A stretch of 5,365 bases of DNA from Verrucomicrobiota bacterium. Its GTDB lineage: Bacteria > Verrucomicrobiota > Verrucomicrobiia > Limisphaerales > UBA9464. Below the pieces are notes generated by a model that worked only from the letters and a program-made list of their open reading frames with translations, was not told the DNA's origin and did not search any database. A program made the position numbers and the translations under genes. Below, one piece after another: positions 1 through 5,365 of this stretch. Every line of letters starts with the position of its first letter. Position 1 is the stretch's first letter. Where the stretch lies: the NCBI GenBank assembly GCA_947464705.1, contig CANHYD010000183.1:1-5365 (forward strand), in the 5' to 3' direction.

Positions 1-396
1 AAACACCACGGTGGTTCCCGCTTCGAGATGACGACCAATCAGCGTCGAGGCCTTGATCAAGGGGGTCAGATCCGGGCGATGGTGAGCATCGATGGGGGTG
101 GGCACCGTCACCACCACCAGGCGCGAGCGGCTGATGGCCGAGGGCTCGGTCGTGAACTCGATCGGGTGCCGCCGCAGCTGTTCTTCCGAGAGTTCCAGGG
201 TGCGGTCATGCCCGGCCTGAAGCTCGCGCACTCGCACCGGGTTGATGTCGAATCCGAGGACCCGAAATCGGGAGGCAAAGGCCACCGCCAACGGCAGGCC
301 CACATATCCCAGCCCGATCACACAAATCGACTCACGCCGGTCGGTGAAAGCCTCCAGTGCAGGCAGACAAGGGGTCTGGGGACGCTCAGGATTCAT
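1..396 (-). CDS. Nucleotide-sugar dehydrogenase, TviB/WbpO type (N-terminal part, runs off left edge)
   Basis: The first 132 residues of a UDP-sugar dehydrogenase are present; the rest lies beyond the left edge. The family oxidises C6 of a UDP-hexose to the uronic acid in two NAD+-dependent steps, in the cytoplasm, to supply precursors for capsule, O-antigen or exopolysaccharide. Residues 24-42 form the first Rossmann beta-alpha unit with the NAD-binding GLGYVG (28-33). The acidic residue closing strand 2 is D50 in GFDIN. GHDRTLE (62-68) and VTVPTPID followed by RPDLTPLIKAS (96-117) are characteristic of the branch acting on UDP-N-acetyl-hexosamines (TviB, WbpO), more than of plain UDP-glucose dehydrogenase. 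The catalytic Cys and the C-terminal substrate domain are not in view, so the exact substrate is undetermined. The ATG at 394-396 was chosen because it places the Rossmann strand about 23 residues in; no Shine-Dalgarno is evident, and an in-frame TTG lies five codons upstream. The gene starts 158 bp after smc, same strand, and probably opens a polysaccharide gene cluster to the left. Confidence 0.9.
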   Translation of the reverse strand, partial: MNPERPQTPCLPALEAFTDRRESICVIGLGYVGLPLAVAFASRFRVLGFDINPVRVRELQAGHDRTLELSEEQLRRHPIEFTTEPSAISRSRLVVVTVPTPIDAHHRPDLTPLIKASTLIGRHLEAGTTVVF

Positions 397-504
397 GAAA
401 ATGGTGCTCAACCAACAACACTACCACACACGAGGCCTCTCGCGATCGGTAGGCCGTGAACCCGCCCAATTTCAAGGCGCGGGTGTCACAGGCCTTCGAT
501 TTGA

Positions 505-518
505 GGGCTGCCAAGCCC
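505..518 (-). other. Short hairpin downstream of smc, possible weak terminator
   Basis: GGGCT (505-509) and AGCCC (514-518) form a perfect 5-bp stem with a 4-base loop, about 37 bases past the smc stop codon in the direction of transcription. No T-tract follows on the minus strand, so it does not meet the criteria for an intrinsic terminator, and it could be chance. The rest of the 158-bp gap (397-554) holds an 8-bp palindrome GAGGCCTC (432-439) and a TTGAAA on the minus strand that could serve as a -35 hexamer. I find no convincing -10 partner, and no RNA gene. Confidence 0.2.
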
Positions 519-554
519 ATAAACCAGCACCCCACCGGTTCTCTGAACAGCCTT

Positions 555-3500
555 TTATTGACCTGGGCTCGCGCTGCCCTCAAGGGCACGGGTGCCGCGG
601 ACGGCGTCCGCGATGTTGGCCGGCTCCCCAGCAGGAACGGCCGTCCCCTCCTCCTTGTTGAACCGAACGCTCACGATCTTGCTCACCCCCCGTTCCTGCA
701 TGGTGACGCCATAGAGCACATCGGCCATGGAGATGGTCCGCTTGTTGTGGGTGATGACCACGAACTGACTGTGATCGAGGAAGCGCTTCAGGACCGCGGT
801 GAATCGATTGATATTCGACTCGTCGAGCGGTGCGTCCAACTCGTCGAGCACGCAGAAGGGCGACGGTTTGACCTGGTAGATCGAGAACAGGAGGGCCACG
901 GCCGTCATGGTCTGCTCACCGCCCGAGAGCAACGAGATGCTCTGAAGCTGCTTGCCCGGCGGACGTGCCACGATGTCGATGCCCGCCTCCAAAACGTCCT
1001 CTCCTTCCGTCAGTTTGAGATCGGCGCGACCACCGCCGAACATCTCGGTGAACATGGCCTGGAAGTTGGCGCGGATCTTTTCAAAGGTCTCGACGAAGAG
1101 GGTCTTGGTCTCGGTGTTGATCCGGTTGATGACCTCCACCAACTCGGTCTTGGCCTTGATCAGATCGTCGTACTGGGCCTGCAAGAACGTGTAGCGCTGC
1201 TCCGATTCCTCATACTCCTCGATCGCCACCAGGTTCACCGGGCCGATGTCGTCCACCTTCCGTTGGAGTGCCTGGATTTGTGCAGCCACGGCGTCCCAAT
1301 CGGTGGTCAATCCCTGCTGTTCCATGACGTCCAGCGGCACGACTTCAACCTTGGACATTCCGTCGTCGGACGGCTGGATCCGCAGCCCCTCAGGCCGGAT
1401 GTCTTCCAGAGCCACCTGATACTTTTCCTGAATCCGCGCCCGAAGGTTCTCCAAAGTCAGGGTCTTCTGGGCCAACTCCACTTCCAGTTGCCCCCGTTGG
1501 GTCTGGAGCGAGGCCACACGGGCTCGCCGCTCCTTCAATTGTTCTTCGCGGCTGTGGATCTCGCCCTCCTGGAATTTGCGGTCGCCCAACAACTGCTGGA
1601 CTTGATCGGCCAATACGGCCCGTTCTCCAGCCAGACGCTCAATCTCCCGGCGGCACTGGCCGATGCCGGCCTCGAAGTTGGCGCGGCGATCCTCGAACTG
1701 GCCCTGCTCAGTCTGGAGCCGCTCGATGGCTGCGCTCAGTTCGCGGATGCGCGTCTCCAACGGACCGCGCTGCCGTTGGTGGGAAGCCGACAACTGTTCC
1801 TCGGTGGCGAAGGCGATCTTGGCGTCATTGAAGACCTGACTCGCGGCATCGCGGCGGTTGCGAAGGTCTTCCAACCCACCGCTCAGTTCGGCCACCAGCG
1901 TGGTGGCATAGAGTTCGCGCTGTTCCCATTCGGCCACTTGAGCGGCCAGAGACTCCCGCTTCTGGATATTGCCCGCCTCCTGACTCGCCAGCGCCTCCAG
2001 GTCGCGGTCCACCTGGTTCAGGCGGACCTCCAACGAGCGCTTGGCAGCCTGGAGGGCGTTGAACTCCCCCTGCCGGGTGGCCACGGCGACCTCCTGCTGA
2101 CGGAGTTCCACCCGCACCTGTTCCAGCGACAACTGCAGGGCGGTTTGTTCGGATTGCAGGGCTGCCTGTTTCTCGGTGGCCTCCGCGATGCTTGCCTGCA
2201 GCGCCGCGATCTCGGCCTGGAGTTCAGCGATTTGATTCTTGCGGCCCAGGATACTGGCCGGCGCCTTGCCCGAGGCACCTTGAGCGCCACCGGTGAACAC
2301 CCCCAACCGATTGAGCACCTCGCCCGTGGGCGTGACAAAATCCCAGCCAGCCCAAGCCCCGGCCGCCAAAGTGACGGCGGTGTTCAGGTCGGGCACGATC
2401 AGCGTGCGACCGAGCAATCCCGCCACCAACGGCGAAACCGAGGCCTCGACTTCGAGGACGGACATCGCGGCGACCACTCCCTCGGGCAATCCCGTGGTGT
2501 TCTCGGATGGAGTCGCTGCCAGAATGGACAGTGCCGCAATGCTCGCGCGCCCCTTCCGATTGGCGGACAAATCGGCCAAGATTTCCGAGGCGGCCGCGGG
2601 CTGCTCGGTCAGAACGATTTGCAGGTTGTTGCCCAACGCCGCTTCGACCGCCAGGACGTGGGCATCGGCGACCTTCAAGCGGTCGGCCAACGATCCCAGG
2701 ACATGCTTGCTCTGCTTGAGCGCGGCGAGGGCACCGGCTCCGAAACCCTCATGCTGGGTGGCCAATTGCTCCAAAACCCCCAGCTTCGAGCGCTTTTCGG
2801 CCTGTTGTCGCAGCAACGCGTCGCGTTCCTGGGTCGCCTGAACCATCTCCGACTGAAGAGCCCGGAGGCGCAGCTGGCTCTCCTCCAGGGTCATGCGGGA
2901 GGCCTGCACCAGAACCCGTTCGGCCTCGACTTGCTGGGTGAACTCCACGCCCTGCATCTCCAGGCGAACCCGCTCCTCCTCGAACTGGACCTTCTCCGAA
3001 TTGAGCTTCTCCAAGCGGACCACGTTGCCCTGGAGCTGGAGCGCCAGTTGATTGATCTCGTTGCGGATGCGGCCCAACCCCTGCGACGCCGAAAAGGCCT
3101 CGGCTTGGGCTTTGCGCAGGTCCTCCTGACGTACCGACAATTCCCGCTCGACGGCGGACAAGGTGTCCCGCCGAACGGACTGCTCAACGCGCAACCGCTC
3201 CACGGCGGCGAGTGAGGCGGCCGACCGCTCACCCAGCGACACGAGCTCGGCCTCGGCGATGGAGCGCCGTTCGGAGAATTGCACCACATCGCTGCCGGCC
3301 CGGGCGTTCTGGTCGGCCAACTCGGCCAAACGCTGCTGATTGAAGCCGATCACGCTCTCCTGCCGATCGGTCTCCGCCTTCAATTCCAGACCGCGCTGCT
3401 GCTGCTGGGAGATTTGCTGTTCCAACTCCGAAAGCCGTGTGCGGAGTTGGAGAATTTCCTCCTCGAGCCGTAGGACCGTCTCTTGCCCGACCTCGATCTC

Positions 3501-4277
3501 AAGTTGGGAACGCTCGGCGGTCTGGCGTCGCAGAAGGACTTCCTCGTTGAGCACGTCGAACTGCCGCCGGGCCCATTGCGTTTCCAAATTCTGCAATTCG
3601 GACTGGAAGGCCTTGAACCGCCGCGCCTTGCCGGCCTGGCGTTGCAGCGAACCGATTTGGCGTTTCACCTCGCGGATGAGGTCCTCGACGCGCAGGAGGT
3701 TCTGCTCGGTGCCCTCGAGCTTGCGCAGGGCCTCGCGCTTCTGCTGCTTGAAGCGCGTGATTCCGGCCGCCTCCTCGAACACCAGGCGCCGATCATCGGG
3801 CTTGCTGGAGAGAATCTGGGTGATGTTGCCCTGGGCCATGATCGAGTAACTCGTCTTGCCCATGCCCGTGCCGGCGAAGAGTTGCTGGATGTCCCGAAGC
3901 CGGCAGGAGGTCTTGTTGAGGAAGTACTCGCTGCCCCCATCGCGATACACCCGACGGGTGAGGGTCACCTCATTGAACTCCACGGGGATACCGGCCGCCC
4001 GCAGCGGATCCGCGTCCACGCCTCCCAGAGTCAACGACACCTCCGCCAGTCCCAGAGGCCGCCGAGTGTCGGTGCCATTGAAGATGACATCGGCCATTTC
4101 ACCGCCGCGCAGCGCCTTGGCCGACTGCTCACCCAGCACCCAACGGATCGCGTCCGACACGTTGGATTTGCCACAGCCATTGGGGCCGACAATCGCCGTA
4201 ACTCCCGGTAGGAAGTTGAGGCTGGTCTTGTCGGCAAAGCTCTTGAACCCGAGAACGGTCAGGTTTTTGAGGTACAT
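555..4277 (-). CDS. smc: Chromosome partition protein Smc, complete
   Basis: A full-length bacterial Smc of 1240 residues, slightly longer than the usual 1150-1200. Smc dimers work with ScpA and ScpB as a cytoplasmic loop-extruding condensin that compacts and separates sister chromosomes. The order is canonical: N-terminal head with Walker A GPNGCGKSN (31-39), R-loop LRGGE (56-60) and Q-loop glutamine 149 in IMAQGNITQIL; coiled-coil arm about 175-505, rich in Gln, Glu, Leu and Arg; globular hinge about 506-665, ending in the TGG motif at 662-664; returning coiled coil about 676-1055; conserved IGPVNLVAIEEYEE (1011-1024); then the C-terminal head with signature LSGGEQ (1117-1122), Walker B FCVLDE with catalytic E1146, D-loop DAPLDESN and switch H1177 in ITHNKRT. 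A roughly 33-residue tail beyond the last conserved strand is low-complexity and probably disordered. The ATG at 4275-4277 gives the standard family start MYLKNLTVLGFKSF. The frame stays open 59 codons upstream, but that stretch has no Smc-like sequence. The stop is TAA (555-557). No Shine-Dalgarno is visible. Confidence 0.98.
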   Translation of the reverse strand: MYLKNLTVLGFKSFADKTSLNFLPGVTAIVGPNGCGKSNVSDAIRWVLGEQSAKALRGGEMADVIFNGTDTRRPLGLAEVSLTLGGVDADPLRAAGIPVEFNEVTLTRRVYRDGGSEYFLNKTSCRLRDIQQLFAGTGMGKTSYSIMAQGNITQILSSKPDDRRLVFEEAAGITRFKQQKREALRKLEGTEQNLLRVEDLIREVKRQIGSLQRQAGKARRFKAFQSELQNLETQWARRQFDVLNEEVLLRRQTAERSQLEIEVGQETVLRLEEEILQLRTRLSELEQQISQQQQRGLELKAETDRQESVIGFNQQRLAELADQNARAGSDVVQFSERRSIAEAELVSLGERSAASLAAVERLRVEQSVRRDTLSAVERELSVRQEDLRKAQAEAFSASQGLGRIRNEINQLALQLQGNVVRLEKLNSEKVQFEEERVRLEMQGVEFTQQVEAERVLVQASRMTLEESQLRLRALQSEMVQATQERDALLRQQAEKRSKLGVLEQLATQHEGFGAGALAALKQSKHVLGSLADRLKVADAHVLAVEAALGNNLQIVLTEQPAAASEILADLSANRKGRASIAALSILAATPSENTTGLPEGVVAAMSVLEVEASVSPLVAGLLGRTLIVPDLNTAVTLAAGAWAGWDFVTPTGEVLNRLGVFTGGAQGASGKAPASILGRKNQIAELQAEIAALQASIAEATEKQAALQSEQTALQLSLEQVRVELRQQEVAVATRQGEFNALQAAKRSLEVRLNQVDRDLEALASQEAGNIQKRESLAAQVAEWEQRELYATTLVAELSGGLEDLRNRRDAASQVFNDAKIAFATEEQLSASHQRQRGPLETRIRELSAAIERLQTEQGQFEDRRANFEAGIGQCRREIERLAGERAVLADQVQQLLGDRKFQEGEIHSREEQLKERRARVASLQTQRGQLEVELAQKTLTLENLRARIQEKYQVALEDIRPEGLRIQPSDDGMSKVEVVPLDVMEQQGLTTDWDAVAAQIQALQRKVDDIGPVNLVAIEEYEESEQRYTFLQAQYDDLIKAKTELVEVINRINTETKTLFVETFEKIRANFQAMFTEMFGGGRADLKLTEGEDVLEAGIDIVARPPGKQLQSISLLSGGEQTMTAVALLFSIYQVKPSPFCVLDELDAPLDESNINRFTAVLKRFLDHSQFVVITHNKRTISMADVLYGVTMQERGVSKIVSVRFNKEEGTAVPAGEPANIADAVRGTRALEGSASPGQ

Positions 4278-4298
4278 TGGTAGGCAGACTGGGAAACC

Positions 4299-4312
4299 CC
4301 ACCCCGGGGTGG
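4299..4312. repeat. 14-bp perfect palindrome in the smc leader
   Basis: CCACCCCGGGGTGG is a perfect palindrome centred between 4305 and 4306, 22 to 35 bases upstream of the smc start codon. As DNA it could be a dimeric repressor site. As RNA it gives a 5-bp stem with a CCGG loop, and it competes with a neighbouring TGGG/CCCA pair at 4290-4301. A second, 8-bp palindrome CCCTAGGG lies at 4331-4338. The function is unknown, and both are GC-rich, which raises the chance of coincidence. Confidence 0.4.
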
Positions 4313-4341
4313 CAAGCGGGAAGCCACAATCCCTAGGGGCA

Positions 4342-4387
4342 AGTTGTTCACAACCACACAAGATAGAGGGGTCTATTGTGAATAACT
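4342..4387. repeat. 12-bp imperfect inverted repeat containing two DnaA-box-like 9-mers
   Basis: AGTTGTTCACAA (4342-4353) and TTGTGAATAACT (4376-4387) are inverted arms matching at 11 of 12 positions, with a 22-base spacer. The single difference would be a G-U pair in a plus-strand transcript but an A-C mismatch in the smc mRNA. The spacer carries its own small inverted repeat, ATAGA-GGGG-TCTAT (4363-4376), which overlaps the right arm by one base. Within the right arm the minus strand reads TTATTCACA (4377-4385), fitting the DnaA-box consensus TTATNCACA. The left arm on the plus strand reads TTGTTCACA (4344-4352), one base off. This could be an operator, a DnaA-binding site or an RNA hairpin; the sequence does not decide. 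Confidence 0.4.
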
Positions 4388-4394
4388 GCCTACC

Positions 4395-4442
4395 GGAACG
4401 GCTTGACGGGGAGTGGTTACGGCCTCCTGCCGTTCCAACCAC
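4395..4442. repeat. Overlapping inverted repeats between hipA-like gene and smc
   Basis: GGAACGGC (4395-4402) and GCCGTTCC (4429-4436) are perfect 8-bp inverted arms. GTGGTT (4413-4418), inside their spacer, is the inverse of AACCAC (4437-4442), immediately outside. The two pairings interleave like an H-type pseudoknot, but no bases separate the 3' strands, so simultaneous formation would be strained and they are better seen as alternatives. The element begins 75 bases after the hipA-like stop codon. Neither arrangement is followed by a T-tract on the minus strand, which argues against an intrinsic terminator. Confidence 0.3.
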
Positions 4443-4516
4443 CCCCGCGACCAACAGAATGGGCTAATCTGGGTCGCTTCCTCAGATTCGCCCGGCTATT
4501 GAACTGGAAACCGGAC

Positions 4517-5365
4517 TCAAACCTTCAGCGAAGCCATGCCTTGAACCCAGACGGTACGCATGCGGTCGGCGATCTCGCTGGCCCGTGGATCCAGGTCGGT
4601 CATGTCTTTCAGGTCGTGGGAGACTTGGGCCACCGCTTCGATCACCTCGGCCACGATTTCCCTAGCGGCTTTTTCGGTGAGCAGGCAGCGCTGACGGGCA
4701 AATCGCACCAGGCGCTTTGCGTCGGGCCACCGCTTGGTGCCATCCAACATCAACGCCAGGGTGTCGTTGGGCAGATAGGCTGCGGTGGTGACGATATCGA
4801 AGGTCGGGGCCAAGGAAACCCACCCGGTCGCATCGTCATATGCCACCCCGAAATTCTTCCGATGGGCATCCCCGTTGCGCACCGCCACCGAGAGGACCAA
4901 GGCTCGAAAGAATTGAGCCAATTCGGTCGCCGTTCCGTCAGGCCCCCGCAACGTCCCGGCCAAGGTGGACGCCAGTTGCTCGTAGCTTCCCACATACTTT
5001 TCGCGGGATAGCCGACCGTCCAGAGCGCACCCGTCTTCGAAGGCGAGGTAGGACCCGTCGGGCTTCAAGTCGAAGCGCTCGACGATGAGCAAATGCCCCC
5101 CGGAGGCGATTTCAACCGGTGGAACCGATAGGCCAGCACGCCGCGCCGCCTTCAGACACAAGAACTCATTCGAAGCGAGCCCGGGATGCCTGGCCGCATC
5201 GAAGGACTTGACGATGTGTGTGGTCCCGCGAGCGGTCAGCCGATCACCGACGGGCAACGGACTGAACTTGCTCGTGCCCAGGGTGCCATCATCGCGGATC
5301 AACAACTTGGGTTGAACCCCCGCCACGCCAGAATACCGCGCATACCGGCGCAGCAGATCGGCAAA
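4517..5365 (-). CDS. HipA-family serine/threonine kinase (type II toxin-like), C-terminal part, runs off right edge
   Basis: The last 282 residues of a HipA-type kinase; the start lies to the right of the window. HipA toxins phosphorylate translation factors, classically glutamyl-tRNA synthetase, causing growth arrest, and are held in check by the DNA-binding antitoxin HipB. Visible motifs, numbered from the first residue in the window: glycine-rich loop SGVAGVQPK (12-20); ATP-binding lysine K53 in THIVK; NEFLCLKAARRAGL (66-79); hinge ERFD (96-99); catalytic loop NGDAHRKN (164-171) with catalytic D166 and metal-binding N171; and the DFG-equivalent metal-binding D190 in LAPTFDIV. The kinase core therefore appears intact. 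The loop lacks the serine at the position I align with S150 of E. coli HipA, which is glycine here, with a serine one residue earlier. An internal GTG exists at 5324-5326, but the reading frame and family homology continue through it to the window edge. No antitoxin gene lies on the 3' side, where smc follows after 239 bp. It could belong to the HipA, HipT or YjjJ subgroup; the missing N-terminus would decide. Stop is TGA (4517-4519). Confidence 0.92.
   Translation of the reverse strand, partial: FADLLRRYARYSGVAGVQPKLLIRDDGTLGTSKFSPLPVGDRLTARGTTHIVKSFDAARHPGLASNEFLCLKAARRAGLSVPPVEIASGGHLLIVERFDLKPDGSYLAFEDGCALDGRLSREKYVGSYEQLASTLAGTLRGPDGTATELAQFFRALVLSVAVRNGDAHRKNFGVAYDDATGWVSLAPTFDIVTTAAYLPNDTLALMLDGTKRWPDAKRLVRFARQRCLLTEKAAREIVAEVIEAVAQVSHDLKDMTDLDPRASEIADRMRTVWVQGMASLKV

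Larger units (their letters stand above)
4279..4394 (-). promoter_or_regulatory. smc leader with nested inverted repeats, outer 9-bp stem abutting the start codon
   Basis: GGTAGGCAG (4279-4287) and CTGCCTACC (4386-4394) are perfect 9-bp inverted arms 98 bases apart. On the minus strand the near arm ends one base before the smc ATG, so it fills the space where a ribosome would land. If transcription starts upstream of 4394, the leader could close as a stem around two inner hairpins, at 4342-4387 and 4299-4312, giving a three-way-junction layout. The inner arm at 4376-4387 overlaps the outer arm by two bases, so the inner stem would be trimmed to 4344-4353 with 4376-4385. By a rough count about 0.1 perfect 9-bp inverted pairs are expected in a gap this size, so chance is not excluded. 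No aptamer family is recognised. Confidence 0.35.

Noticed and set aside
397..554. A possible tRNA or small RNA in the smc-dehydrogenase gap.
   Set aside because: No cloverleaf, T-loop motif or 3' acceptor pairing could be found; only a 5-bp hairpin and short palindromes.
386..589. A 67-codon minus-strand reading frame spanning the end of smc and the gap before the dehydrogenase.
   Set aside because: It overlaps the smc 3' end and the dehydrogenase 5' end in another frame, has no ribosome-binding site and no recognisable features.
456..3215. A 919-codon open reading frame on the plus strand opposite smc, with same-frame continuations at 3279-3473 and 3483-4211.
   Set aside because: It is codon-for-codon in register with smc, so it is interrupted only where smc uses TTA, CTA or TCA codons, which are rare in this GC-rich genome. 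Its composition is the antisense image of a Gln/Glu/Leu/Arg-rich coiled coil, with no recognisable domain.
4278..4454. A 59-residue N-terminal extension of Smc starting at 4454.
   Set aside because: The extension has no Smc-like sequence and is rich in Gly, Pro, Arg and Cys, while the ATG at 4275-4277 begins exactly at the family's conserved first strand.
4403..5011. A 202-codon plus-strand reading frame opposite the HipA-like gene.
   Set aside because: It is antisense to a clear kinase with intact motifs and shows no recognisable family signature.
1..5365. A new defence or multi-gene system linking the HipA-like kinase, Smc and the dehydrogenase.
   Set aside because: The Smc is the ordinary housekeeping form with full arms and hinge rather than a defence SMC-like protein, the gaps between genes are 158 and 239 bp, and the dehydrogenase belongs to polysaccharide synthesis. 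Nothing in the sequence ties the three together functionally.

Overview
The window is GC-rich bacterial DNA holding three genes, all on the minus strand. Read in the direction of transcription, right to left, they are: the C-terminal 282 residues of a HipA-family serine/threonine kinase (4517-5365, start beyond the right edge); a complete chromosome-partition ATPase Smc (555-4277, 1240 aa); and the first 132 residues of a nucleotide-sugar dehydrogenase of the TviB/WbpO type (1-396, continuing past the left edge). I see no tRNA, rRNA, CRISPR array, insertion sequence or attachment site.

The organism is probably a member of the Verrucomicrobiota or a close PVC relative. This is an inference from the Smc head, where the signature LSGGEQTMTA and the Walker B/D-loop DELDAPLDESN look more like that group, as I remember it, than the LSGGERALTA and DEVDAALDDAN common in Firmicutes and Proteobacteria. 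The lack of an obvious Shine-Dalgarno sequence before either visible start codon is compatible with this. Phylum confidence is moderate, about 0.6.

The genes do not look like one functional system. The 239-bp gap between hipA and smc and the 158-bp gap between smc and the dehydrogenase suggest separate or loosely coupled transcripts. Smc is housekeeping (chromosome compaction and segregation). The dehydrogenase is probably the first gene of a surface-polysaccharide locus extending to the left. The HipA-like kinase is accessory; any HipB-type antitoxin would have to lie to the right of the window.

The most interesting non-coding stretch is the smc leader and upstream gap (4278-4516). It carries several inverted repeats. 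One is a perfect 9-bp repeat whose near arm occupies the nine bases just before the smc start codon, apart from one spacer base. It encloses an 11/12-bp inverted repeat that includes two DnaA-box-like 9-mers, and a 14-bp perfect palindrome. A further pair of overlapping inverted repeats lies closer to hipA. No clearly new biological system is visible. The leader structure and the altered glycine-rich loop of the HipA-like kinase are the two things most worth checking.
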